A stretch of 61,511 bases of DNA from Thermococcus sp. JdFR-02 (GTDB lineage: Archaea > Methanobacteriota_B > Thermococci > Thermococcales > Thermococcaceae). The notes beneath the pieces were generated by a model, which saw only the letters and a program-made list of their open reading frames with translations, was not told the origin of the DNA and ran no database searches. Positions 51,015 through 59,675 of this stretch are shown in pieces. Both the position numbers and the translations under genes were made by a program. Each line of letters opens with the position of its first letter. The first letter of the stretch is position 1. The DNA lies in NCBI GenBank assembly GCA_002009975.1, contig MTLP01000020.1, positions 1-61,511 of the forward strand. Reading direction: 5' to 3'.

Positions 51015-51101
51015 AAACGGCTTGTAATTGACATCAATACTCTGATTTCAACCTTATCACGGATGCTTTGTTCTTTAAACCCTTTTTTCTGCATCTACTG
51101 A
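51015..51101 (+). pseudogene. N-terminal remnant of a PIN-domain toxin gene
   Basis: KRLVIDINTLISTLSRM is a recognisable PIN start (normal form VIDTNVLIS), without an ATG in front and ending at TGA after 28 codons. With the antitoxin tail just before it, it marks a dead VapBC. The rest of the gap to 51317 shows no gene. Confidence 0.6.
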
Positions 51102-51316
51102 AATCATTCGATAGTAGTAAAGAGTTGCTTAATTGAAAATTTTATTAACTTCCTGATCAGAATAGTCAGAATATGAAGAAAAATTACTATCTTGCAAAAA
51201 GCGAACAGTTAGTTTTCAACGTTATTAAAACATAATGTGTTTGAAGTTAACTCTAACTACTAACTCCCAATATTTTCTCTTTTTGATCTTCCTAACTGTT
51301 GAGCATGTATAATTTG

Positions 51317-51368
51317 TATTCCATAAAATATAAAAACTATAAAAATTTATATTCTATGGGATATAAAA
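51317..51368. promoter_or_regulatory. 33-bp-spaced direct repeats with internal dyads at the ATPase start
   Basis: TATTCCATAAAATATAAAA (51317-51335) and TATTCTATGGGATATAAAA (51350-51368) agree at 16 of 19 positions. Each has partial dyad symmetry (TATTC/GGATA type). A CTATAAAAATTTATA box between them is the likely TATA. The second copy runs into the start codon. Confidence 0.65.
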
Positions 51369-52705
51369 TGTTGAAGAAGAATGAGATAATAGAAGTATTG
51401 AGTGATAGCAATTTTTGGGGGAAAAGACAGGAGACCGGAATAGAAAGAGAGGAATATCTAAAGAGGATGGAGAGATTGGCTAAACCCAGAGATTTTTCAT
51501 TATCAATAATTGGAGTTAGGAGAGCTGGAAAAACTTTCTTGGCTAAACAGTTTTTAAAAAGGAAAATAAATGATGAAGGATTAAAACCAGAACAAACGCT
51601 GTATGTTAACCTAGAAGAACCAAAATTTCATCCTTATTTGAGTCTAGAACTTTTGGATGAGATATACAAAGCTTATAGAACATTTGTTAACAGAGAAGAG
51701 TTTGCAGTTATGGTGCTGGATGAAATACAAAACGTTGAAAATTGGGAAAAATGGGTTAGGGCTTTAATGGAAAAAGAAAACGTCAAGGTTATAGTTACAG
51801 GTTCAACTTCTTCTTTGTTAAAAAGAGAGGTATCCACCGTACTAACCGGCAGAAATTTAACATTAGAAATTTTCCCTCTTAGCTTTAGCGAATTTTTAAA
51901 ATTTAAAGGATTGTATGTTAAAAAACCACTGAATATGATCAAAAACAAGGAAAGAATTGAGATTTATCTTTGGGAATACCTAACATTTGGCGGATTTCCC
52001 AGGGTTGTTCTAGAAGAGGATGAGTTTCTAAAAAAGGAAATACTAAAAGAATTATTTGAAGGAATTGTAATGAGAGACGTCGTGTTTAGACATCAATTTA
52101 GAGAGATAAACGGTGTAAAGATCATAGCGGAGCTGGCTATAAATAGCTTTTCTTCCTTGAAGAGCATAAACAGTTTTAAAAATGATCTATCTGGCATATT
52201 AAAGAAAAATGTCTCCCCTAATTTTGTTGGAGAAGTCCTAAATGCCCTTGAGGAGAGCTATTTAATATTTCAGATACCTCCTTTTTCTCCAAAAATAAAG
52301 GACATCAAAAAACATCCAAAAAAGATATATGTCATTGACAATGGTCTGATAAATGTAATATCGCTAAGCTTTTCCAAAAACATTGGCAGATTGGCTGAAA
52401 ACTTGGTGGCATTACATCTAATTAGGAAATATGGGAAAGACAATATCTTTTATTACAAAGGAAAGAGAGAAGTGGACTTTGTAGTTAAAAAGGGATTAAG
52501 AGTAGAGAAAGTTATTCAGGTCACCTGGGACTTTGAAAAAAGCTATGAAAGAGAGATTGAAGCTTTGCTCGAGGCTTTGAATAGCTTTAATCTAAAGGAG
52601 GGCATAATTGTGACAGAAAAGCAAAAAGGGGAGGAAACCTATGGTGACAAAAAGATAAAAATTCTGCCCCTTTGGGAATTCCTCCTTTTAGATTCAGAAA
52701 TTTAA
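51368..52705 (+). CDS. AAA_14 ATPase with DUF4143 nuclease-like C-terminus
   Basis: Protein of 445 residues, same family as the gene at 24662. Walker A IIGVRRAGKTFLAKQFL is near residues 46-62 and Walker B FAVMVLDEIQNVENWEKW near 113-130; VIVTGSTSSLLKREVSTVLTG follows. A wHTH-like NVSPNFVGEVLNALEESYL precedes DUF4143 with FYYKGKREVDFVVKKGLRVE and KVIQVTWDF. The ATG at 51368 is about 25 bases after the TATA box; in-frame upstream Mets (51299, 51356) lie in the promoter repeats. Role unknown. Confidence 0.87.
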   Translation: MLKKNEIIEVLSDSNFWGKRQETGIEREEYLKRMERLAKPRDFSLSIIGVRRAGKTFLAKQFLKRKINDEGLKPEQTLYVNLEEPKFHPYLSLELLDEIYKAYRTFVNREEFAVMVLDEIQNVENWEKWVRALMEKENVKVIVTGSTSSLLKREVSTVLTGRNLTLEIFPLSFSEFLKFKGLYVKKPLNMIKNKERIEIYLWEYLTFGGFPRVVLEEDEFLKKEILKELFEGIVMRDVVFRHQFREINGVKIIAELAINSFSSLKSINSFKNDLSGILKKNVSPNFVGEVLNALEESYLIFQIPPFSPKIKDIKKHPKKIYVIDNGLINVISLSFSKNIGRLAENLVALHLIRKYGKDNIFYYKGKREVDFVVKKGLRVEKVIQVTWDFEKSYEREIEALLEALNSFNLKEGIIVTEKQKGEETYGDKKIKILPLWEFLLLDSEI

Positions 52706-52743
52706 TACATTGCCGCAAGGTATAATCAAAACTCTTTTATATA

Positions 52744-52765
52744 TTGTCAGACAATTGTATGACGA
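52744..52765. promoter_or_regulatory. Palindrome TTGTC-A-GACAA in the RHH/PIN operon promoter
   Basis: A perfect 11-base palindrome at 52744-52754, followed by a degenerate copy TTGTATGACGA (52755-52765). It directly follows TTTATATATT (TATA box), and the RHH gene starts at 52775. Autorepression by the RHH protein is likely. Confidence 0.6.
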
Positions 52766-52774
52766 GGTGATTAA

Positions 52775-53065
52775 ATGAAAACAATTAATGAAAATAGGTT
52801 AACGATACGGCTTCCAAAGGCGTTAATAAAAAGTATTGATGAGCTTGTGGAAGAGGGAGAATTTACAAGTAGGAGTGAGTTTGTGAGGTATGCAATAAGG
52901 GAAGCCTTAGTGAACATAATCCTCACAAAAAGAATAACTAAAGAAGAAGCGAGGAGAGTATGGAGGGAATATAAAGCTAGGGCAAAAGAAGTCCCAGAAG
53001 AAGAGATTGAGGAAGTTCTAAGGGAAGTTGACGAGGAGTGGAAAAAATGGAGCCAAAGGTTGTGA
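52775..53065 (+). CDS. Ribbon-helix-helix antitoxin
   Basis: Protein of 96 residues. RLTIRLPKALIKSIDELVEE and FTSRSEFVRYAIREALVNII form a clear CopG/NikR-type ribbon-helix-helix (residues 8-50). The acidic C-terminal half (EEARRVWREYKARAKEVPEE) is the neutralising tail. RBS GAGGTGA precedes the ATG. The PIN toxin gene begins 19 bases before its stop. Confidence 0.88.
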   Translation: MKTINENRLTIRLPKALIKSIDELVEEGEFTSRSEFVRYAIREALVNIILTKRITKEEARRVWREYKARAKEVPEEEIEEVLREVDEEWKKWSQRL

Positions 53066-53493
53066 TTGACACAAACGTGATAATCTCAGCTGCAATAAAT
53101 CCAAAAGGAAAGCCGGGAAAGATTATTGATATGATAATGAATGGGGATATGACTTCATATACTTCAAAAGAAATTTTGGACGAGCTGGGCTTTAAACTAC
53201 TCTCAGAAAAAGTGCTAAAATATATAGGTGATGCTTCTACAGCACTAAGCTTGCTCTTGAGCTTTTCTACGGTATCTATCATTGTGGAACCAAAAATTCG
53301 CTTTAATTTATCTCCTGATCCAGATGACAACAAATTTTTTGACGTGGTTTATGAAGCGAAAGCAGATTACTTAATCAGCGAAAACATAAGAGATATAGTA
53401 AACCTAAGGAACAAAAATAAAGAGTTCAAACTGGGAACTCATAGCTTCAAAGTTCTAACACCAGCCGAATTTCTTGAAACTTTTTCATTATAA
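53047..53493 (+). CDS. PIN-domain toxin (COG1569 type)
   Basis: PIN protein of 148 residues. KVVIDTNVIISAAINPKGKP has the first Asp and the loop typical of the COG1569 subgroup, TSKEILDELGFKLL the Glu, SPDPDDNKFFDVVYEAKADY the third acid and LISENIRDIVNL the last segment, with Glu where Asp is usual. The ATG at 53047 follows GAGGAGTGG. It forms a toxin-antitoxin pair with the RHH gene. Confidence 0.88.
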   Translation: MEPKVVIDTNVIISAAINPKGKPGKIIDMIMNGDMTSYTSKEILDELGFKLLSEKVLKYIGDASTALSLLLSFSTVSIIVEPKIRFNLSPDPDDNKFFDVVYEAKADYLISENIRDIVNLRNKNKEFKLGTHSFKVLTPAEFLETFSL

Positions 53494-53503
53494 TAAGTTA
53501 ATG

Positions 53504-54790
53504 CTACATCATCTTCTTGCTAAGCTCCCTCAAATAATCGCTTGGTCCCAAATCTATGGCTGGAACTAAAGCGTTGAATTTTCTTATTATCTCCTCCCTC
53601 TCAATATAGCGCTGGTAGATATTCTTCAAGCTCTCTTTATCTAAGGCTTCATCGTAAAACAGCAGCGGATTTGGAGATAAAAGCAGTACTCTGTGCTTTT
53701 TTCTTATCATGGTGAAGAGACGGTAAAGTTCGGATGTGTGGCTCATGACATCTGAGATGAATATCAGATAGGAAGGAGTTCTTATGTTTAGAATCACCTC
53801 TACAAAGCTCTTCCTTTTGCTTGGGAATAACTTCCTCAAAAATTTTCTCGCTTTTGATGTCAGCCTAACACTGATTTTAGCTCTTGTACTCAGCAATCCT
53901 GCTTTGGGAACAAACTTTATAGCATTCCTAAACTTCTCAAGCTGGTCTCTCCTCTTAGAGGGATAAATTAGCTTAGCACTTTTATCACCATAGACGACCA
54001 TTCCAACGCTGTAGCCCTTCTTAATCAGCAGAGTTGCTAAATGCAGTGCTAAAGTTGATGCATAGTCTATCTTAGCTCTTCTAACGCCTTTTCTCATTTC
54101 TGCGGTGGAGTCTAAAACTATGTAAACGTCGCTCTCTTTCTCCCTCAAAAATTCCCTAACTATTAGCTCTCCCAATCTTGCAGTGGCTTTCCAGTCGATC
54201 TTCTTTAAATCGTCTCCAGGCAAATATTCCCTAAGGGTGTGGAGTTCGATACTTTCCATTCCGAAAAAGATGTCTTTTCTATAGGCTTCCCTCAATTTTA
54301 TGTTGTAATCCTGCCTGGCAGCTTCTTTTATTGAGTCTACGGAAGGATAAACATCAAGCTTAGCCTTCCCTAAAACAATTTCTTCATAATAAAGCTCCTT
54401 CTCATCGGTAATTATCAGCTTAGCTGAAAGCTCATAGCTTCCCTTCTTCTCTGGAACTAAATAGTACTCCACTATCTTCTCCTCGTTTTGGTCTAAAATA
54501 ATCGTATCTGGTAACTTAGCTTTAATATCCTTCGGGAGCTCTTCAATGATTTTGACTTTTACCTTGTTGCCAAGATTCTTGAGCTTTAGAGTTACCTTAA
54601 CCTTTTTTCCTTCCTCAGCTCTATCCTCAACCATTCTCTCAACCTTAACATTTACAGAAAATCCTTTTCTCGCTTGAACTATATACAGTCCCAATCCTAC
54701 ACCTAACAAAGCGCTTATTAAATTGTTCAGCAAATACCCTTGAAAGAGAAGCAGAGCGGTTAAAGTCCATAAAATATCTTCCCTCTTCAT
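53504..54790 (-). CDS. DUF58 protein with von Willebrand A-like domain
   Basis: Protein of 428 residues with two N-terminal membrane segments (residues 8-45), a beta-rich region and the DUF58 core GDDLKKIDWKATARLGELIV near 196-215. The following VWA-like domain has a MIDAS-type VYIVLDSTAEMRKG (D-x-S). DUF58 proteins are partners of MoxR ATPases and are thought to bind metals or client proteins at the membrane. It is the last gene of the MoxR operon and overlaps the MoxR stop by ATGA. Confidence 0.9.
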   Translation of the reverse strand: MKREDILWTLTALLLFQGYLLNNLISALLGVGLGLYIVQARKGFSVNVKVERMVEDRAEEGKKVKVTLKLKNLGNKVKVKIIEELPKDIKAKLPDTIILDQNEEKIVEYYLVPEKKGSYELSAKLIITDEKELYYEEIVLGKAKLDVYPSVDSIKEAARQDYNIKLREAYRKDIFFGMESIELHTLREYLPGDDLKKIDWKATARLGELIVREFLREKESDVYIVLDSTAEMRKGVRRAKIDYASTLALHLATLLIKKGYSVGMVVYGDKSAKLIYPSKRRDQLEKFRNAIKFVPKAGLLSTRAKISVRLTSKARKFLRKLFPSKRKSFVEVILNIRTPSYLIFISDVMSHTSELYRLFTMIRKKHRVLLLSPNPLLFYDEALDKESLKNIYQRYIEREEIIRKFNALVPAIDLGPSDYLRELSKKMM

Positions 54791-55716
54791 TTTGGAACCT
54801 CTACTTCATCGAGAATTTCTTTAATAACGTCTTCTCCTTTAACCCCTTCAAGCTCGTACTCTGCTCTAACGAGAATTCTATGTGACAAAACTGGGACTGC
54901 CATTTCCTTTATGTCATCTGGAATAACGTAATCCCTTCCCCTTAAGAATGCTAAAGCCTTTGCTGCATACAATAGATGCTCTGCTGCCCTTGGTGAAGCG
55001 CCAACCAAAAGCCTCTCATCCTTCCTTGTTGAGGTTATAATCTCGTACAGATACTCCAAGACAGGATCACTCGTTTTAACTTTCTTAGCTTTTTCGATTA
55101 AGCTCCCAACTTCCCTTAAGTTTATGATTTGAGAAACTTCACTGAACTGCAGCAAATCTTTACGCTTTAATAAGTTGAGCTCCTCCTCTTTATCGGGATA
55201 GCCAACTTTTATTTGAATCATGAATCTGTCCAATTGAGCCTCCGGTAGAATGTAAACACCTTCATGCTCCAGAGGGTTCTTTGTGGCTATAACTAAGAAA
55301 GGCTTTGGAAGCTTTATAGTGTAGCCTTCGATAGTAACCTGTCCCTCCTGCATCGCTTCCAATAGAGCGGATTGTGTTTTTGGCTGTGCCCTGTTAATCT
55401 CATCCGCCAGCACGATGTTCGCAAATATAGGACCTTTCCTAATCTTGAACTCTCCGCTTCTTTGATCATAGTAGGTTGAACCAATTATATCTGCAGGCAA
55501 TAAATCCGGAGTCAGCTGAATTCTTGAAAACTTTAATCCAATAGCATTTGCAAAGCTCTTTGCTATGGTAGTTTTAGCAACTCCGGGGATTCCCTCCAAT
55601 ATTACATGACCTTCAGCAAGTAAAGCCACAGCTAATAGCTCTATAACATCATCTTTACCAACCACGGCCTTGTGTATCTCTTCCTTAAGCTTTTCTAGGA
55701 ACTCTTTCCCTTCCAT
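54787..55716 (-). CDS. MoxR-family AAA+ ATPase
   Basis: Chaperone-like ATPase of 309 residues. Walker A VILEGIPGVAKTTIAKSFA is near residues 37-55, Walker B IVLADEINRAQPKTQSAL near 103-120, with the MoxR-specific LTPDLLPADIIGSTYYD between. Sensor motifs ATKNPLEHEGVY and GASPRAAEHLL are present. MoxR proteins help mature protein complexes together with DUF58 partners. RBS GGGTGG precedes the ATG, which lies 32 bases inside the DUF4350 gene. Confidence 0.94.
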   Translation of the reverse strand: MEGKEFLEKLKEEIHKAVVGKDDVIELLAVALLAEGHVILEGIPGVAKTTIAKSFANAIGLKFSRIQLTPDLLPADIIGSTYYDQRSGEFKIRKGPIFANIVLADEINRAQPKTQSALLEAMQEGQVTIEGYTIKLPKPFLVIATKNPLEHEGVYILPEAQLDRFMIQIKVGYPDKEEELNLLKRKDLLQFSEVSQIINLREVGSLIEKAKKVKTSDPVLEYLYEIITSTRKDERLLVGASPRAAEHLLYAAKALAFLRGRDYVIPDDIKEMAVPVLSHRILVRAEYELEGVKGEDVIKEILDEVEVPK

Positions 55717-56725
55717 TTAAACCACCCAACTTTTTGCCCGTTTTTATCTCTTCAATTATCTTCCTCAAAAGCTTTTCATCATAACCTTCATTCTTCAACT
55801 CCTCTATTATTTCATCCAAGCTCTTTTCCCTTTCCTTAAAGAATTTATTTAACAGTGAAATGGCTTTATCCAGGGTTATTTTAGCCAATCCAGTTTCTAT
55901 AAATAAAGCCGTTATTGTAACGGTTAAAAGGACATAAAATGCTTTTGCTTTATCTAAGCTCCTGTGAATGACGAGCGTTCCCAGCTGATATGGGTTGAAG
56001 CTTGAGTGATGAATCTCATCTATGTAAATTATATCTGACTTTATATACTTAACAAAGTTTCTTATAAACTCTTCATTCTCGTCGAACATATCATTTATAA
56101 AGACACTTGGATCCGAGAATAGAACTATTCTACCATTCCCATATTCTACCTCGCTCATTATTGGATATTCTCTCTGGTTGTTTCCAAGCAAGGTTACTTT
56201 ACTTGTATATATTTTTCCTTCTGCACCCAATATTGCCGAAGGAACGTTTAGAATTAGCTTATCAACCCCGGTTCCAAGATTTGGGTCTAAAATTCTTATA
56301 AGCTGAGGGAAGTTAGCGTTTTTGGAGTAAAAGATGTCAATAAACTGAATCCTTGAGAATCTTGCAGTCAAATTTAATCCTTCTAATATCTGATTTCCGC
56401 TACCAAAATCATCTATTAAAACCAAAGTGCCACCTTTTTCCAAAAATCTCTTTATCTCTTCCACTTCTAATGAAGAATAACGCATATCTGGACCGATTAT
56501 CAGTAAAGTTCCTTCCAGATCCCCAAGGCTTATTGAGTTGAACGATGATATTATTGGGATTATTTTGGATTCTTCATAGAGGGCTTTTCCAAAACTCGAA
56601 GCACCGTCCCAATTTGTGTTAAAAATGCTAAAATCCGCACTTGTATTGAAGATAGGGATTGCTAAGGGCATAATCAAGAGAAAAATGCCAAATACTAAGA
56701 GTAACCCATAGAAGGCTCTCCTCAT
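55685..56725 (-). CDS. DUF4350 membrane protein
   Basis: Protein of 346 residues with an N-terminal membrane segment (residues 5-27), an extracytoplasmic DUF4350 domain (LLIIGPDMRYSSLEVEEIKR, GGTLVLIDDFGSGNQIL, GRIVLFSDPSVFIND) resembling a class I glutamine amidotransferase-like fold without a catalytic Cys, and a second membrane segment near 265-285. The tail is cytoplasmic and charged. It is a standard member of MoxR/DUF58 clusters. Function unknown. Confidence 0.87.
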   Translation of the reverse strand: MRRAFYGLLLVFGIFLLIMPLAIPIFNTSADFSIFNTNWDGASSFGKALYEESKIIPIISSFNSISLGDLEGTLLIIGPDMRYSSLEVEEIKRFLEKGGTLVLIDDFGSGNQILEGLNLTARFSRIQFIDIFYSKNANFPQLIRILDPNLGTGVDKLILNVPSAILGAEGKIYTSKVTLLGNNQREYPIMSEVEYGNGRIVLFSDPSVFINDMFDENEEFIRNFVKYIKSDIIYIDEIHHSSFNPYQLGTLVIHRSLDKAKAFYVLLTVTITALFIETGLAKITLDKAISLLNKFFKEREKSLDEIIEELKNEGYDEKLLRKIIEEIKTGKKLGGLNGRERVPRKA

Positions 56726-58599
56726 AGGCTATCACCCACCAAAAATCCTACAATGAACCTCCCAGCGGACCTTATATAGTCAATGATCTCTCTTCTGCTC
56801 AATCTCTTCATACCATAGAAGTATTTCTCATGCAGCATAGTTAACCTCTCCAGTTCATAGGAAAAGCTTTCATTGCTAAGCTTTCTTAAAAGTTCCCTTG
56901 GTGTTAAGCTCGGCTTTAGATTGTAGCGCTTAATAATTCTATAATAAATATCTCTGTAAATCTCACCAAGTTTCCTTACTTTCTTTGCTTTCTCTTCCGT
57001 TTCCAATGCTTTAATCAGTTTTACGAACTCTTCTTCTGTTATTCCCTTGGTTTTTCTCTTTGAGACAAATGAATAAATTAAGATGCTGAGGAGAGCTGCT
57101 AAAACAACTATAATTAAAGAGCGATTTATCGTGATTTTAACAACGTTAATTCTAACAACATTTGATTTTGCTGGGGCATAGTACTCATCTCCGGGGAAGT
57201 AAGCATAAATCTCATGGGTTCCAGTTTCATTAAACGCTATCTTAAACCCAAAGATAGTTTTTGTTAGCCACTGCTGGTACAGCTTTCCATCAACGTAGAT
57301 TGAAATTAAAATCGGTCTCTCTGCGCCTTTAACTTCACCAAAAATCCTAACTTCCTTTCCAACGCCAACCTTCTCTTTGTCGGCTTCGATCTTAATATCA
57401 ACTGGATATCTTAAGAAAAAGACACTTATGCTCGCAAAGCTTTTCTCGTAAACCTCAGTTCCCAAATAGGTCACATTAACTAAATACCTTCCCTCTTTTT
57501 CCCCCTTTATTTTAAATGAAAAGCTTCTGTTTTCAAGAGTTTTTAATAAAATTTCTTCTCCATCAAATTCAGCTTTAACGATTTGATCCCCAAGTGGATT
57601 CCCATAATAATCTAAGAGAATACCGTTGATTGTTAAATTTTGATATACATATGCGCTTCCACTTGAAGACAGGATTATGCTTGTCGGTATTTTTGTGACG
57701 TTTATGGTTAAGATGTTTGATTTTTCCAGTTTATTATCTCTCATTCCAGTTGCAAAAACGCTGTAGATTCCGGTTTTGTTAAAAGAATATCTGAATGAAA
57801 AATAGCCGTTTTTAACCCTAACATCATAGGATTTATTTTCAATGTGAAGCTCAACGCTTTCAAAACCATAGGCATAACCATAAAAGGTGACGTTTTCATA
57901 GATGAATGGGTTTAGATTTGAAGCATAAAGGGTTAAAGGCTTTGGAAGTGGGATAAAATTCTCTTTTTCTTTTAACTTTTCATATTCTTCAGGTGGCAAT
58001 ACCTTGTAAACACTCAATATTTTTTCATAAGCTGAATAGAGCTTTTCTATCTTCTCCAGCTTTTCCCTCAGATTATCAGTGTTTAATTTTAAAATTTTCC
58101 CATTTTCGTCTAAGAATTCCAGCTTATCCATCTCATCTAAGGATTCATTACTCTCTACGATGCCCTTTTTCATATAATCTAAACCCTTGGTAGCATTTAA
58201 GTAAGCGTAGTAATCTTTCTCCTCCTTTACTCTTTCAATGTTCTCCAAAAACAGCTTTTGTCCTTTAGCTATGTTTTTAATTCCCTCTCCCAGAGTGAGG
58301 AAAGGAGGTAAATAGTCCTCAACCTTGCTCTTAATTCCCCTTGATTTGTAGAACTCAACCTCTTCTCTCGTAACATTAAGCCTACCTTCAAGATTTAAGG
58401 CATAATTTATCGATTCATTATTCTCATCTATCACATTGTCAAGCACTATTCCAGAGTACAGCAAGATGGCTTTAAGATAAATGTAAAGCCCTTTATCATT
58501 TTCATTTGCGTTCTCATAGGGAGTATGTCTCTCTAAGGCTAACCCAAAGCTGCTGAATGTAACGATGAGTAGCATGATTAAAACTAATACCTTCTTCAT
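56722..58599 (-). CDS. Secreted/membrane protein with Ig-like repeats and DUF4129 C-terminus
   Basis: Protein of 625 residues with a signal peptide (KKVLVLIMLLIVTFSSFGLAL), an extracytoplasmic helical part (40-215), two or three beta-sandwich repeats (about 230-490, e.g. GIYSVFATGM, GTHEIYAYFPGDEYYAP), a membrane helix near 500-520 and a cytoplasmic end of DUF4129 type (YNLKPSLTPRELLRKLSNES ... FYGMKRLSRREI). The ATG at 58599 follows GAGG; a TTG at 58608 overlaps it. It heads the MoxR operon and may sense or bind extracellular polymers. Confidence 0.85.
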   Translation of the reverse strand: MKKVLVLIMLLIVTFSSFGLALERHTPYENANENDKGLYIYLKAILLYSGIVLDNVIDENNESINYALNLEGRLNVTREEVEFYKSRGIKSKVEDYLPPFLTLGEGIKNIAKGQKLFLENIERVKEEKDYYAYLNATKGLDYMKKGIVESNESLDEMDKLEFLDENGKILKLNTDNLREKLEKIEKLYSAYEKILSVYKVLPPEEYEKLKEKENFIPLPKPLTLYASNLNPFIYENVTFYGYAYGFESVELHIENKSYDVRVKNGYFSFRYSFNKTGIYSVFATGMRDNKLEKSNILTINVTKIPTSIILSSSGSAYVYQNLTINGILLDYYGNPLGDQIVKAEFDGEEILLKTLENRSFSFKIKGEKEGRYLVNVTYLGTEVYEKSFASISVFFLRYPVDIKIEADKEKVGVGKEVRIFGEVKGAERPILISIYVDGKLYQQWLTKTIFGFKIAFNETGTHEIYAYFPGDEYYAPAKSNVVRINVVKITINRSLIIVVLAALLSILIYSFVSKRKTKGITEEEFVKLIKALETEEKAKKVRKLGEIYRDIYYRIIKRYNLKPSLTPRELLRKLSNESFSYELERLTMLHEKYFYGMKRLSRREIIDYIRSAGRFIVGFLVGDSL

Positions 58600-58670
58600 T
58601 TTCCTCAAATTCTAAAGAGTATGAGAAATATTTTAAAGTTAGTGGTAAAAAGTAGACTCAAGGGATGGCT

Positions 58671-59429
58671 ATGAAGGGAAAGTATATAGTAAGCTCAGCT
58701 TTAATAATCGCTGGTACTGCTATTTTGGGATACGGGGCAATAACTGCAAATCAAAGTCAAATCAACCTAGGCATAGCTGGAATTTTCTTGGGCTTAATAG
58801 TGCTGACTTTTAAGACTTCTGAGTACGTAAAAAGAGAGGCTTTAGATAATTTAGCCTCCCCATACATTAAAACTCTGCAAGAGCTTGTGAAAGATTTAGC
58901 CTTGGAAGGTAGAGCAGTGTATATTCCTCCCTATGAGAATTTGCCCAATGGAGGAACCTTTATTCCTTTGCATGAGGAGTTTGATCTAGATTTAGCGAGA
59001 TTGGATGAAGAGACCGTCTTTCTCACAAATGTTAGCAATGAGAGGCAGATGGGATTAAAGATAAGACCTCTTGGCTTAGAGCTTTTGAAAAAATATGAGG
59101 AGCATTTGGAGTATTCTCTGGAAGATACAAACTATAAAGAGGTTGAGAGTGCTTCATCTTCAGTTTTGAGGGTTTTGGATTTGGCTAAAGGCGTTTACAT
59201 CGATGAAGAGGATGGGAAGTTTAGGATAGTTGTTAACACTGTAAATAGAGAGATTTGCAGAAAGAATATAGACTACTGTGATCAGGTTGCCTGCCCAATA
59301 TGTTCATCAATTCTGCTTAGCTTAGCCAAAGCGACGGGTGAGTTAATAATGGCTGATAAATTCTCCATTACAGAGCATGGAATAGAAATAGAAGCAAAAA
59401 GATTGGGAGGAGTTGGAAATTGGATGTAG
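58671..59429 (+). CDS. Uncharacterised membrane-anchored protein of the DUF1616 cluster
   Basis: Protein of 252 residues with two N-terminal membrane segments (residues 7-45) and a soluble domain. The domain contains PPYENLPNGGTFIPLHEEFD, RPLGLELLKKYEEHLEY and a cysteine-rich EICRKNIDYCDQVACPICSS that may bind metal. The family is found next to MoxR clusters in Thermococcales; function unknown. An alternative ATG at 58665 abuts the AGGG RBS, so 58671 is preferred. It diverges from the MoxR operon. Confidence 0.8.
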   Translation: MKGKYIVSSALIIAGTAILGYGAITANQSQINLGIAGIFLGLIVLTFKTSEYVKREALDNLASPYIKTLQELVKDLALEGRAVYIPPYENLPNGGTFIPLHEEFDLDLARLDEETVFLTNVSNERQMGLKIRPLGLELLKKYEEHLEYSLEDTNYKEVESASSSVLRVLDLAKGVYIDEEDGKFRIVVNTVNREICRKNIDYCDQVACPICSSILLSLAKATGELIMADKFSITEHGIEIEAKRLGGVGNWM

Positions 59430-59662
59430 AGGACTACATAATCACATTTTTAAGCATATGGGTTTTAATTTCAGCATTAGCGACGAAAAGCGTTGATGTA
59501 TTTTTAACTTTAACTTTAATCGGTCTTTTAATAACTTTAGAAGTTGGAGGGCTATTTTTAGATAAAGAGCAGAAGGAAAATATCAAACCAGCAATAGAGC
59601 TGCTCTTAATAGTCTTTGGAATAATAGTGGCTAAGAAGGTTTATGAAGTCCTTTCAAAGTAA
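59420..59662 (+). CDS. Small three-helix membrane protein
   Basis: Protein of 80 residues with three hydrophobic segments (FLSIWVLISALATK, VFLTLTLIGLLITLEVGGLF, IELLLIVFGIIVAKKVYEVL). The start is TTG at 59420, supported by GGAGGAG six bases before; no ATG is available in frame. It overlaps the previous gene by ten bases. No family recognised. Confidence 0.7.
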   Translation: MDVEDYIITFLSIWVLISALATKSVDVFLTLTLIGLLITLEVGGLFLDKEQKENIKPAIELLLIVFGIIVAKKVYEVLSK

Positions 59663-59675
59663 CGGGGGAAGTGAA

